Shown: piece after piece, positions 45,249-53,764 of the stretch
How positions within the stretch are numbered: the stretch's first letter is position 1
How the letters are laid out: the number at the start of each line of letters is the position of its first letter
Assembly: GCA_044226785.1 (NCBI GenBank)
Contig: JBGAGK010000002.1
Span: forward strand, 192,650-256,649
Direction of reading: 5' to 3'
Length of the DNA: 64,000 nucleotides
DNA from: TMP-86 sp039807285
GTDB lineage: Bacteria > Pseudomonadota > Gammaproteobacteria > Steroidobacterales > Steroidobacteraceae
The notes under the pieces: generated by a model
What the model saw: only the letters and a program-made list of their open reading frames with translations
The model's database searches: none
Told to the model about the DNA's origin: nothing
Translations under genes and position numbers: made by a program

Positions 45249-45334
45249 GCGCCACCCAATCTGCGCCAGCGGTCGGCGCTCACAAGACCGCAAGCCACAA
45301 CAGTAAAGACAGTCAAGTCGAGGCGCAGTGCGCC
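45248..45334 (+). promoter_or_regulatory. leuA attenuation/leader RNA region with competing GGCGC/GCGCC segments
   Basis: Between the leader stop and leuA, complementary segments recur: GGCGC(C) at 45248-45253, GCGCC at 45263-45267, GGCGC at 45275-45279, and a tight hairpin GGCGC-AGT-GCGCC at 45322-45334. GACCGC inside the leader (45215-45220) can also pair with GCGGTC (45269-45274). These pairings are mutually exclusive, as expected for a ribosome-position switch. There is no U-tract, so a Rho-dependent or translational mechanism is more likely than a classical intrinsic terminator. Confidence 0.5.
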
Positions 45335-45356
45335 CGCGGACCGGATGGGGTACAGC

Positions 45357-47054
45357 ATGTTGAAAAATCCAGCTTCCAAGTATCTTCCCTTCAAGCCCAT
45401 TGGCGTTGCGGACCGGACCTGGCCCGACCGGGTCATCCATTCACCCCCGACCTGGTGCAGCGTGGACCTGCGCGATGGCAATCAGGCGCTGATCGAACCC
45501 ATGGACTCCGCACGCAAGCGGCGCATGTTCGACATGCTGGTGAAGGTCGGCTTCAAGGAAATCGAAGTCGGTTTTCCCGCCGCCTCACAGACCGATTACG
45601 ACTTCGTGCGCGAGCTGATCGAAAAAGACCTCATCCCGGATGATGTCACCGTCCAGGTACTCACGCAGGCCCGGCCCGAACTGATCGCCCGTTCCTTCGA
45701 GTCGCTTCGCGGTGCTCGCCGGGCCATCATGCATCTTTACAACTCCACCTCCACGGTCCAGCGTCGGGTGGTATTCCGTCTGGACCGGACCGGCATCGTG
45801 GACATCGCCGTGAAGGGCGCCACCTGGGTGCGTGAACAGGCCGAGAAGCAGCGCGATACCGACTGGGTGTTCCAGTACAGCCCGGAAAGTTTCACCGGTA
45901 CCGAGCTGGATTTCGCCGTGGAGATCTGCGATGCGGTAAACGCTGTGTGGGAGCCGACGCCGCGGCGCAAGACCATCCTGAACCTGCCGGCGACGGTGGA
46001 GATGGCAACGCCCAACATCTATGCCGACCAGATCGAATGGTTTGGCCGCCACGTGGCCCGACGGGACAGCGTGATCATCAGCCTGCATCCTCACAATGAT
46101 CGCGGAACGGGAGTGGCAGCGGCGGAGCTTGCGATGATGGCCGGCGCCGAGCGGGTCGAAGGAACGCTGTTCGGCAACGGTGAGCGTACGGGCAACGTGG
46201 ATGTCGTCACGCTGGCGATGAACCTGTACACCCAGGGAGTCCATCCCGGGCTCGATTTCTCCAACATCAACGAGGTTGCGCGCTGTGCGGAAAGCTGCAA
46301 CCAGTTGCCCATCCATCCGCGGCACCCTTACGTCGGGGATCTGGTATTCACGGCCTTTTCCGGTTCACACCAGGATGCCATCCGCAAGGGGCTGGCTGCA
46401 CGTGGCGAATCCGATGCCTGGGACGTACCGTATCTTCCCATCGATCCGTCCGATCTGGGCCGTTCCTACGATTCCATCATCCGGGTGAACAGCCAGTCCG
46501 GCAAAGGAGGCGTTGCCTTCCTGCTCGAGCGGGACTATCAGCTGGTGCTTCCGCGACGGCTGCAGATCGAGTTCAGCCAGGTGGTCCAGGCTGCGGCCGA
46601 TTCGAGCGGCAAGGAACTCACCGCGCAGGAACTGTACGAGCTGTTCAAGAGGGAGTACCTGCTCGCGCAGGACACGTTCGTCTACCGGTCGCATCAACTC
46701 TCGGCTTCTGCGGACGGGACCGACAGCGAACGGATTTCCGTGCAGGTGGACCGCGCCGGCCATCATGAAGTGCTCCATGGCCAGGGGTCGGGCCCGATCG
46801 ACGCGCTGGTCAACGCCATCGGACTGCCCTTCGATGTCCTGTCGTACGAGGAGCACGCCACCGGCCATGGCAGCAATGCCAAGGCCATCGCGTACATCGA
46901 GATCACCACCCGCTCGCGTCGTACCCTGTTCGGAGCGGGCATGCACAACAACATCATTACCGCTTCACTCCTGGCGGTATTCTCGGGAGTCAACCGGGCG
47001 ATCCGGCTGGAAGCACTCGAGTCCCCGGCAGGGAAGGTGCGTACGGGGACCTGA
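45357..47054 (+). CDS. leuA: 2-isopropylmalate synthase
   Basis: First committed enzyme of leucine synthesis, condensing acetyl-CoA with 2-ketoisovalerate. The 565 residues and the N-terminus MLKNPASKYLPFKPIGVADRTWP fit the longer LeuA type common in actinobacteria and fungi. The DRE-TIM motif is DLRDGNQALIEPMD, metal ligands lie in SLHPHNDRGTG, and the C-terminal allosteric regulatory domain (about 440-565) supports leucine feedback. ATG 45357 was preferred to ATG 45345 because it matches the family start and has GGGG six bases upstream. Preceded by the leucine-rich leader. Confidence 0.95.
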   Translation: MLKNPASKYLPFKPIGVADRTWPDRVIHSPPTWCSVDLRDGNQALIEPMDSARKRRMFDMLVKVGFKEIEVGFPAASQTDYDFVRELIEKDLIPDDVTVQVLTQARPELIARSFESLRGARRAIMHLYNSTSTVQRRVVFRLDRTGIVDIAVKGATWVREQAEKQRDTDWVFQYSPESFTGTELDFAVEICDAVNAVWEPTPRRKTILNLPATVEMATPNIYADQIEWFGRHVARRDSVIISLHPHNDRGTGVAAAELAMMAGAERVEGTLFGNGERTGNVDVVTLAMNLYTQGVHPGLDFSNINEVARCAESCNQLPIHPRHPYVGDLVFTAFSGSHQDAIRKGLAARGESDAWDVPYLPIDPSDLGRSYDSIIRVNSQSGKGGVAFLLERDYQLVLPRRLQIEFSQVVQAAADSSGKELTAQELYELFKREYLLAQDTFVYRSHQLSASADGTDSERISVQVDRAGHHEVLHGQGSGPIDALVNAIGLPFDVLSYEEHATGHGSNAKAIAYIEITTRSRRTLFGAGMHNNIITASLLAVFSGVNRAIRLEALESPAGKVRTGT

Positions 47055-47088
47055 GCCTGGTCATGATGCAGGTCCGATCGCTTTTTTT
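47047..47088 (+). terminator. Intrinsic terminator of leuA
   Basis: GGACCTG (47047-47053, overlapping the leuA stop) pairs with CAGGTCC (47069-47075), followed six bases later by a run of seven T (47082-47088). Confidence 0.65.
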
Positions 47089-47134
47089 CCTCCCGTCCGG
47101 GCTGACCGCAGCTTCTGGATTGAAACCATGTTTG

Positions 47135-47160
47135 TATTGTAACTTATTGTTATATATTGG
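47135..47160. repeat. Three TATTG repeats phased at 10 bp in an AT-rich island
   Basis: TATTGT at 47135, TATTGT at 47145 and TATTGG at 47155 recur exactly every 10 bp, one DNA turn. They sit in an AT-rich segment (about 47120-47170) that stands out from the GC-rich surroundings, about 90 bp upstream of the promoter at 47246. The rest of 47089-47245 shows no gene. Possibly a bent-DNA or cooperative regulator site. Confidence 0.45.
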
Positions 47161-47245
47161 GTTAAATACCGAAATGCGAGCTCTGCCACGATGCTGATCG
47201 GCGCTTGGTTGTGGAGGTGTGCGGCGCTGCTTTTCCGCACCGCAG

Positions 47246-47273
47246 TTGAATGCGCGGCCAGATTCGCTATAGT
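47246..47273 (+). promoter_or_regulatory. Sigma-70 promoter for the acidic protein and lysAC
   Basis: TTGAAT (47246-47251) and TATAGT (47268-47273) with a 16-bp spacer match consensus at 4 and 5 of 6 bases. Transcription would begin near 47280, which excludes the ATG at 47250 as a start codon. Confidence 0.65.
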
Positions 47274-47324
47274 GCGCCAGCCACCGAATTCGATCCCATT
47301 GATTTCAAGAGCTTTTCTTCGAAG

Positions 47325-47543
47325 ATGAGAGAACGCGACGACGACCATTTTGACATCGACGATGAATTTCTGGGCTCTGCCGATGAGGCATCCGATTTCG
47401 AGCCCATCGTTGAACGATCCGAGCGACGGCCCAAGGCATCGGTTCCCGTGAAGCGGGGAAAGGCTGCCTGGAGCCGCGTGGAAGATGTCATGGCGGAACG
47501 CGCGCTCGAGCGGGAGCTGCGCGACGTCTTTGAAGATGACTGA
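47325..47543 (+). CDS. Small acidic protein of unknown function
   Basis: 72-residue protein rich in Asp and Glu, opening MRERDDDHFDIDDEFLGS. A middle basic patch (RSERRPKASVPVKRGK) leads to a conserved-looking C-terminal helix, WSRVEDVMAERALERELRDVF. It loosely recalls small acidic proteins of the PA3496 type, but I do not identify it firmly. The frame is open back to an ATG at 47250, but a good promoter overlaps that stretch, so ATG 47325 is chosen. It is followed 13 bp later by lysAC, probably in the same transcript. Confidence 0.6.
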   Translation: MRERDDDHFDIDDEFLGSADEASDFEPIVERSERRPKASVPVKRGKAAWSRVEDVMAERALERELRDVFEDD

Positions 47544-47556
47544 CCGGTCCTGACCG

Positions 47557-50142
47557 GTGCCTGCCACAATTCCCTGGGTCGTTCTGAAGTTCGGCGGGAC
47601 CAGCGTCTCCACGCCGGGCAACTGGCAACGCATTGCCGACATCCTGCGTGAGCGCCTGACCCGGCAAGTGCGGCCGGTCGTAGTGCATTCGGCGCTCTCC
47701 GGAATCACTGACCGCCTGGAGAGTCTGTTCAGCGCCGGACCTTCCGGTGTTGCACCGGTGCTTGAGCAGATCCGGAACCGCCATCTCGAACTGGCGAAGG
47801 GCCTTCAGGTTGTTGTCGGGCCGGTGTTCGAGCAGTTCATGTCCGAGCTGGCGGCGGACGCGGCCGGGATCGCGGAGGGCAGGGCAGAGGATTCGCTCCG
47901 GGCGCGGATCATGTCCAGGGGAGAATTGATGGCCACGGCGTTGGGTGCCCAATACCTCAACGCCCAGGGCCTGCCAACCCACTGGATGGATGTGCGCAGG
48001 GCTCTGAAGGCCGAACACCGTCTCAATGCCAGTCACAGGGCGAGCATGCTCAACGCCACCTGTGATTTCGCGCCCGACCCGCGTTTGCAGGAAGAATGGG
48101 GAGCCTTGCCTGGCATCCTGATCACGCAAGGGTTCATCGCGTCGGATGAACAGGGACGAACCGTGCTTCTCGGTCGGGGCGGTTCGGACACTTCTGCGGC
48201 CTACCTTGCAGCAAAGCTCTCGGCCTTGCGACTGGAGATCTGGACCGACGTTCCAGGCATGTTCAGCGCAAACCCCCGCGACGTACCCTCGGCCCGGCTG
48301 CTGCGTTCCCTGCACTACGATGAGGCACAGGAAATCGCCAGCAATGGCGCAAAGGTGCTGCATCCGCGCTGCATCCTGCCGGTGCGCCAGTACCGCATTC
48401 CTCTGCATGTATATGCGACGCAGGCCCCTCACATGCAGGGCACGGTGATTTCGGCCAGCGTCCCGGGCAGTGCGGCACAGGTGAAGGCGATCGCGATCAA
48501 GAAGGGCATCACGCTGGTTTCGATGGAAAGCCCCGGAATGTGGCATCAGGTCGGATTTCTCGCGGATGCCTTCCAGGTGTTCAAGCAGCACGGGCTGTCG
48601 GTGGACCTGGTCTCGACATCCGAGACCAATGTGACCGTGTCGCTGGATCCGGCTGCAAATACACTGGATCGTGACGCGCTGGACCGGCTCACCACATCCC
48701 TGTCGAGCCTGTGCCGGGTGCAGGTGATCGGACCCTGCGCATCGCTGAGCCTGGTGGGCCACAACATCCGTGGCATCCTCCATGAACTGGGCGAGGCTTT
48801 CGAGCTGTTCGAGAACCAGAACATCCATCTGGTCAGCCAGGCGGCCAACGACCTGAATTTCACGTTCGTGATAGACGAATCCCAGGGCGACCGGCTGGTT
48901 CAGCAGCTTCATGAGCGCCTGATCCAGAGCATCGGCTCGGATGATGTGCTGGGCCCCACATGGCAGCAGTTGTTCGCGCCGGAGGAACCGGACCGCGCAT
49001 CCTCGCGTTCGTGGTGGCTGGAGCCTGGCAAGCGCGAGCGCTTGTTGCAGATTGCCGCCCGGGAGGGTGCGGCCTTCGTGTACGACCGTGACAGTCTGCT
49101 TCGGGCAGTGGCCGCGCTCCGGGCGGTGAAGTCCGTGGACCGTTGGGCCTATGCGATGAAGGCGAACTGGCATGCGGGCATCCTTCGCGTGTTGTCCGGC
49201 GAGGGTCTGATGCTCGAATGTGTATCGCAGCCGGAGCTGGACCATGCCTTTGCGAGCGTCCCGGAGCTTGCGCCCGACCGGGTGATCTTCACACCGAATT
49301 TCGCGCCACGCACTGAATACGAGGCAGGTACGGCGCGAGGCGTGTATGTCACCCTCGACAACCTGCATCCGCTGCAGCACTGGCCGGAGCTGTTCAGGGA
49401 CCGCGAGCTGTTCATTCGCGTGGATCCCGGCTTCGGTCGCGGCCACCACCAGCACGTGCGCACGGCGGGCGTGCATTCCAAGTTCGGCATTCCGCTGTTC
49501 GAGATGGATGAAGCCGCATCGCTCGTGCGCGAGGCCGGTGCAAGGGTGGTCGGCCTGCATGCGCACACCGGCAGCGGGATTTTCAGCGTGGGGAACTGGA
49601 CGGAAACCGGTGGGATCCTGGCTGACCTTCTTCGGCGATTCGACCGAGTGCGGGTAATCGACCTGGGCGGGGGCCTTGGGGTACCGGAGCATGCCGGGCA
49701 GATTGCGGTCGACCTGGCGGCGCTGGATGCCGGCGTCCGGATCCTGAAGGAACGATGCCCCGGCATCGGGATCTGGATGGAGCCGGGTCGTTACCTGGTT
49801 GCGCAGGCCGGTGTGCTGCTGGCGCAGGTGACCCAGCTCAAGGGCAAGGGCGATGTGCAATACGTGGGCGTCGCCACCGGCATGAATTCACTGATCCGCC
49901 CGGCGCTCTATGGCTCCCATCACGAGATCGTCAACCTCACCCGCATCGAGGCCGGTGCGGATCAGGTCGTGAACGTGGTCGGACCGATCTGCGAGAGTGC
50001 GGACCTGCTGGGGCAGGATCGCTGGCTGCCCCGCCAGACTTCCGAGGGCGATGTACTGCTCATTGCCACGGCGGGCGCGTACGGACGCGCCATGAGCTCC
50101 TGCTACAACATGCGTCCGCCCGCCCGGGAATTCCTGATCTGA
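47557..50142 (+). CDS. lysAC: Bifunctional aspartate kinase / diaminopimelate decarboxylase
   Basis: Fusion of the first and last enzymes of lysine synthesis, 861 residues. The aspartokinase half opens with VLKFGGTSVSTPGNW (residue ~9) and includes GRGGSDTSAAYLAAKL and two ACT-type regulatory segments (about 300-460). The diaminopimelate decarboxylase half has the PLP lysine Lys535 in YAMKANWHAG, HAHTGSGIF, GGGLGVPE, and near the C-terminus ESADLLGQD and AGAYGRAMSS. Xanthomonas-type bacteria carry the same fusion. The start is GTG 47557; an upstream in-frame ATG is cut off by a stop. Feedback by lysine through the ACT region is likely. Confidence 0.95.
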   Translation: MPATIPWVVLKFGGTSVSTPGNWQRIADILRERLTRQVRPVVVHSALSGITDRLESLFSAGPSGVAPVLEQIRNRHLELAKGLQVVVGPVFEQFMSELAADAAGIAEGRAEDSLRARIMSRGELMATALGAQYLNAQGLPTHWMDVRRALKAEHRLNASHRASMLNATCDFAPDPRLQEEWGALPGILITQGFIASDEQGRTVLLGRGGSDTSAAYLAAKLSALRLEIWTDVPGMFSANPRDVPSARLLRSLHYDEAQEIASNGAKVLHPRCILPVRQYRIPLHVYATQAPHMQGTVISASVPGSAAQVKAIAIKKGITLVSMESPGMWHQVGFLADAFQVFKQHGLSVDLVSTSETNVTVSLDPAANTLDRDALDRLTTSLSSLCRVQVIGPCASLSLVGHNIRGILHELGEAFELFENQNIHLVSQAANDLNFTFVIDESQGDRLVQQLHERLIQSIGSDDVLGPTWQQLFAPEEPDRASSRSWWLEPGKRERLLQIAAREGAAFVYDRDSLLRAVAALRAVKSVDRWAYAMKANWHAGILRVLSGEGLMLECVSQPELDHAFASVPELAPDRVIFTPNFAPRTEYEAGTARGVYVTLDNLHPLQHWPELFRDRELFIRVDPGFGRGHHQHVRTAGVHSKFGIPLFEMDEAASLVREAGARVVGLHAHTGSGIFSVGNWTETGGILADLLRRFDRVRVIDLGGGLGVPEHAGQIAVDLAALDAGVRILKERCPGIGIWMEPGRYLVAQAGVLLAQVTQLKGKGDVQYVGVATGMNSLIRPALYGSHHEIVNLTRIEAGADQVVNVVGPICESADLLGQDRWLPRQTSEGDVLLIATAGAYGRAMSSCYNMRPPAREFLI

Positions 50143-50170
50143 GGCAGACTGGCTCTGAGGGGCCGCCTTG

Positions 50171-50893
50171 TCAGGACGCTGCGATATCCGGTGCCCAGAA
50201 GAACGAAACGGGGGTGCGGGTCTGGCGGAAAATCGCGCGGATGGGCATGTGCTCGACAGGACCGTCGGCCAGCGCCGTCTCGTAGACCTGCCATTTCTCC
50301 TCGCCGACGCCAGATACGACGATGTCGTGCGAGTCGAGCAGCGCCGCGCAGTTCAGCGTGATGCGCTCCTGCGGTGGCAGCGGCGAGCGCGTTGCCACGC
50401 ATGCTGGCGCTGCGTCCGGGTTGAGCGCTTTGGCCAGGCCCGGGCTGTCCGGAAACAGCGAGGCTGTGTGTCCGTCATCACCCATTCCCAGCAGGACCAC
50501 ATCGAACGGACGGGGCATGCCGGACAGCGCGCGCCATGCGCCCGCTGCGCCGCGTGCCGCGGTGGGCGCGTCGGTCTTCAGGCCCGTGAATGAGGCTGCT
50601 GCTGCATGTCCATGCAGGAGGTGCTCCCGCACGAAGCGCTCGTTGCTCCCGGGGTCCTGGGTGCTCACCCAGCGCTCATCGGCCAATGCAATCTGTACGT
50701 GGCGCCAGCCCAGGTCGGTGACAGCCAGGCGTTCGAACAGGGGGAGTGGTGTCTTGCCGCCCGAGACGATCAGGCTGGCCTTGCCCCGTGCCGCGATGGC
50801 TGCCGTCAGACCCTTCACCAGGCGATCGGACAGGGCATCAGCCAGATGCTCAGGGTCGGCGAATCGCTGCAACCCGGGTCCGGATTCATTCAT
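50171..50893 (-). CDS. pgl: 6-phosphogluconolactonase
   Basis: Second step of the oxidative pentose-phosphate pathway, hydrolysing 6-phosphogluconolactone; 240 residues. LIVSGGKTPLPLFERLA, the HVQIALADERWV strand with conserved Asp-Glu-Arg, VLLGMGDDGHTASLFPDSPGL and ITLNCAALLDSHDIVVSGVGEEKW are diagnostic of the SOL/DevB family. It starts 3 bp after zwf, forming a zwf-pgl operon. Confidence 0.96.
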   Translation of the reverse strand: MNESGPGLQRFADPEHLADALSDRLVKGLTAAIAARGKASLIVSGGKTPLPLFERLAVTDLGWRHVQIALADERWVSTQDPGSNERFVREHLLHGHAAAASFTGLKTDAPTAARGAAGAWRALSGMPRPFDVVLLGMGDDGHTASLFPDSPGLAKALNPDAAPACVATRSPLPPQERITLNCAALLDSHDIVVSGVGEEKWQVYETALADGPVEHMPIRAIFRQTRTPVSFFWAPDIAAS

Positions 50894-50896
50894 GTG

Positions 50897-52357
50897 TCAT
50901 TGCTCTTCGTGCCAGGTGAATCCGTCTCGACCGACCAGGGCGCTGGAGGCCGCAGGACCCCAGCTGCCGGCCGTATAGAGTTTCGGGCGTTCCTCGAACT
51001 CCAGCCAGCCTGCCCGGATGGGGTCGATCCAGCGCCAGGCGGCATCGAGCTCATCGCGGCGCATGAACAGCGTGAGGTTGCCCTTGATGATGTCCATCAG
51101 CAGCCGTTCGTAGGCATCAAGCACCTTGACCTTGAATGTCTCGCCCAGATCCAGGTTGAGATTCACTGGTTTGAGACGCATGCCCTCGCCGGGATTTTTC
51201 GCAAGGATTCGCAAGGTGATGCATTCCTCGGGCTGCAGACGAATGACCAGCTTGTTCGCGGATTCGGGCGCCGGTGGTGCATCGAACACCGAATGGGGTA
51301 CCTCATCGAAGGTCACCACCAGCTCGGTGAGATGTTCCTGCAGGCGTTTGCCCGTTCGCAGATAGAACGGAACGCCAGCCCATCGCCAGGAGTCGATCTC
51401 GGCCTTGATGGCCACGAAAGTCTCGGTGGTGCTGTTGGCAGGAATGTCCTTTTCCTCGAGATAGCTCCGCGCGGGAGCCCCGTCGGAAGCACCGGCCTTG
51501 TACTGGCCACGCACGGTGCGCGTCGTCACGTCTCCGTCACGGATGGGCCGCAATGCCCTCAGGACCTTCAGCTTTTCGTCCCGTACGGCATCCGGGTCGC
51601 TGCTGGCCGGTGGTTCCATCGCCATGATGCACAGCAGTTGCAGGAGATGGTTCTGTACCATGTCCCGCAACGCTCCGGTCTGATCGTAGAACTGGCCCCG
51701 GCGCTCTACACCCAGTTCCTCGGCCACGGTGATCTGGACATGCCGGATGCGCCCGCGCCGCCACAACGGCTCGAACAGCGCATTGCCGAATCGCAATGCC
51801 AGCAGATTCTGAACCGCTTCCTTGCCCAGGTAGTGATCGATGCGGAAGATCTGCCGTTCGGAAAATACCTGTCCGACCGACTGGTTGATTTCATCGGCGG
51901 AGTGCAGGTCGTGACCGAGCGGTTTCTCCAGCACGACGCGTGAGTCGGGGGTTACCAGTCCAGCCCTTGCCAGCTGGACGCAGATCGGGGCAAACAGGCT
52001 GGAGACCGTCGAAAGGAAGAACACGCGCACCATCCTGTCCCGGCCAGCGAGCGCGGTGGCCAGACTCCGGTAGTGCTCGCTGACTTCCGCGTCGATCTGC
52101 AGGTAGGAAAGCTGGGCACTGAAGACATCCCAGTGCTGCGGGCTGAATTCCTTGCCCAGATGTTCCATGCAGGCCTTGCGCGCCAGCTGAAGGTATTCCT
52201 CGCGCGACAGCGTCGATCGCGCAATACCGAAGATGCGTGACTCGGGACTCATCTGGGCCGCCGCATGGCGACGATACAGGGCCGGCAACAGCTTTCGCGT
52301 CACCAGATCGCCGGTGCCGCCAAACAGCAGCATGTCGAAATGCGGGAGTATGTTCAC
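50897..52357 (-). CDS. zwf: Glucose-6-phosphate 1-dehydrogenase
   Basis: NAD(P)-dependent entry enzyme of the pentose-phosphate and Entner-Doudoroff pathways, 486 residues. The cofactor motif LLFGGTGDLVTRKLLPALY lies at the N-terminus, EKPLGHDL and the catalytic RIDHYLGKEAVQNLLALRFGN follow, and the C-terminal region includes PFYLRTGKRL. The start is GTG 52357; a nearby ATG is out of frame. Divergent from the metX riboswitch-controlled operon. Edd and Eda are not in the window. Confidence 0.97.
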   Translation of the reverse strand: MNILPHFDMLLFGGTGDLVTRKLLPALYRRHAAAQMSPESRIFGIARSTLSREEYLQLARKACMEHLGKEFSPQHWDVFSAQLSYLQIDAEVSEHYRSLATALAGRDRMVRVFFLSTVSSLFAPICVQLARAGLVTPDSRVVLEKPLGHDLHSADEINQSVGQVFSERQIFRIDHYLGKEAVQNLLALRFGNALFEPLWRRGRIRHVQITVAEELGVERRGQFYDQTGALRDMVQNHLLQLLCIMAMEPPASSDPDAVRDEKLKVLRALRPIRDGDVTTRTVRGQYKAGASDGAPARSYLEEKDIPANSTTETFVAIKAEIDSWRWAGVPFYLRTGKRLQEHLTELVVTFDEVPHSVFDAPPAPESANKLVIRLQPEECITLRILAKNPGEGMRLKPVNLNLDLGETFKVKVLDAYERLLMDIIKGNLTLFMRRDELDAAWRWIDPIRAGWLEFEERPKLYTAGSWGPAASSALVGRDGFTWHEEQ

Positions 52358-52475
52358 ATGGACGGATGTGGGTCTTGCGCCATTTCAGTGCGGTTGGAAC
52401 TGCGATGTCTGGGCGCCCACGGCGTGAACCTTACCATAGACAGGTGGATGCGCAATCTGCCGCACTGTGGTGCGC

Positions 52476-52505
52476 TTGACGGCGCGTGCGTGGCGCCCCT
52501 AGAAT
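52476..52505 (+). promoter_or_regulatory. Sigma-70 promoter of the metX-metB operon
   Basis: TTGACG (52476-52481) and TAGAAT (52500-52505) with an 18-bp spacer, each 5 of 6 to consensus. The predicted start near 52512 coincides with the first base of the SAM riboswitch. This lies in the 351-bp gap 52358-52708 between zwf and metX. The remaining part next to zwf (52358-52475) holds no gene I can see and presumably the zwf promoter. Confidence 0.75.
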
Positions 52506-52512
52506 TCGCGCG

Positions 52513-52633
52513 CCCATCTAGACCGGCTGAGGGAAAGGCCCTTCGAAGCCGGGGCAACCGCCAGGCATCCGGCAAGGATGTGTGGAATGGTGCCAACTCC
52601 TGCGGCGCGCAATGCTTCGCGCCGGTAGATGGG
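52513..52633 (+). promoter_or_regulatory. SAM-I (S-box) riboswitch
   Basis: A 121-nt aptamer before metX. P1 is formed by CCCATCTA (52513-52520) with TAGATGGG (52626-52633), eight perfect pairs. Conserved S-box core elements are present in order: CTGAGGGAAAGGCCC, GAAGCCGGGGCAACC and GGTGCCAACTCCTGC, with a final GCGCG hairpin. The 3' P1 strand AGATGG can also pair with CCATCT at 52667-52672, a likely ligand-free alternative fold. SAM binding is expected to lower expression of the methionine genes. Confidence 0.93.
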
Positions 52634-52708
52634 TTGCAAGGCCACGGGTGCTTTCAGCGCCGCCAGCCATCTGCAGGCCATGCGCCGGCCAGGGGTTCAA
52701 GGTAGACC

Positions 52709-53764
52709 TTGGGGCCCGCAAAAGGTACAAGCGACTTGTCGATTTCCAGGCCTGATGACCCTTGGGCTCCAAATGCCGTTGACGCACCCCACCCCGTGAG
52801 GGAGGGCCGCCTGTCGCTGGGCGATCAGCTTCTGGCAATGGGCGGCACGCTCACGGATGGGCATGTCAGTTTCAGGCTGGCCGGACCGGCGGGAGCTCCC
52901 GTGGTGGCCGTACTCGGAGGCATCTCCTCGAACCGGTTCGTGGGTGCGAATGCTCCCGGCGGGTGGTGGCAGGAAGTCGTGGCACCCGGAGCGGGTATCG
53001 ACACCGGGAAATACGCGATTCTCGGCATCGACTTCCTGGGGGGGAGCGGCGACAGTTCCGCTCCGAAGCCAGGGGAGAGTTTTCCGGCCATCAGCCCGCA
53101 AGATCAGACTCAGGCGATGGTACGGGTGATGGATCATCTGGGACTGGGATCGCTCCATGCCATCGTCGGTTCTTCCTATGGCGGCATGATTGCGCTGGAC
53201 TTTGCCCAGCATTGTCCGCAGCGGATTCGCAGCATCGTGGTGTTGAGCGCGGCGCATCACGCCAGTCCGCTTTCCACCGCCTGGCGCAGCATCCAGCGCC
53301 AGGTCGTCCGCGAAGCACTTGCCCGGGGAGACGGTCCTTCGGGCCTGCGGATTGCACGCGCACTGGCCATGACGACCTACCGGAGCCGGGCGGAGTTTGC
53401 CCAGCGATTCTCCGCTCCGCCCCGGCATGTGGAGGGGAGGTTCAGGTTTCCGGTCGAGGAATACCTGTTCGCGCGGGGCGATCACTATGCGCAGAACTAT
53501 CGCCCAGAGTCTTTCCTTGCGTTGAGCGAGTCGATCGACCTGCACGATTCGGATCCGGCGCAGATCAGGGTTCCCGCCACGCTCATCGCGGTCCGGCAGG
53601 ATCAGCTGGTGCCGATCGAGGACATGCGCGAACTGGCCCGTGCGCTGGCGGGGCCGGTTCATTGTGTCGAGGTCGACTCGCTGTACGGACATGATTTCTT
53701 TCTCAAGGAAAGCGCCGTCATCATTCCCCTCGTTCGCAAGGCCCTCCAGGAATTTCCAACGTGA
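52709..53764 (+). CDS. metX: Homoserine O-acyltransferase (MetX family)
   Basis: Alpha/beta-hydrolase-fold enzyme that acylates homoserine (acetyl- or succinyl-CoA) in methionine synthesis; about 351 residues. VVAVLGGISSNRFV forms the oxyanion region. The nucleophile elbow is VGSSYGGM with Ser156 counted from TTG 52709, and the catalytic Asp and His are probably in VRQDQLVPIEDM and YGHDFF. The start is uncertain: TTG 52709, TTG 52736 and GTG 52796 are all in frame, the first two with AAGGT-type ribosome sites. The chain is nearer to MetX of Xanthomonas-type bacteria, which use succinyl-CoA. SAM-riboswitch controlled and coupled to metB. Confidence 0.9.
   Translation: MGPAKGTSDLSISRPDDPWAPNAVDAPHPVREGRLSLGDQLLAMGGTLTDGHVSFRLAGPAGAPVVAVLGGISSNRFVGANAPGGWWQEVVAPGAGIDTGKYAILGIDFLGGSGDSSAPKPGESFPAISPQDQTQAMVRVMDHLGLGSLHAIVGSSYGGMIALDFAQHCPQRIRSIVVLSAAHHASPLSTAWRSIQRQVVREALARGDGPSGLRIARALAMTTYRSRAEFAQRFSAPPRHVEGRFRFPVEEYLFARGDHYAQNYRPESFLALSESIDLHDSDPAQIRVPATLIAVRQDQLVPIEDMRELARALAGPVHCVEVDSLYGHDFFLKESAVIIPLVRKALQEFPT

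Noticed and set aside
47118..47126. GATTGAAAC resembling the end of a CRISPR repeat
   Set aside because: Only one copy, with no spacers, repeats or cas genes.
47488..49860. 790-codon open frame on the minus strand
   Set aside because: It lies wholly antisense to lysAC, which has clear catalytic motifs; long antisense frames are expected in GC-rich genes.
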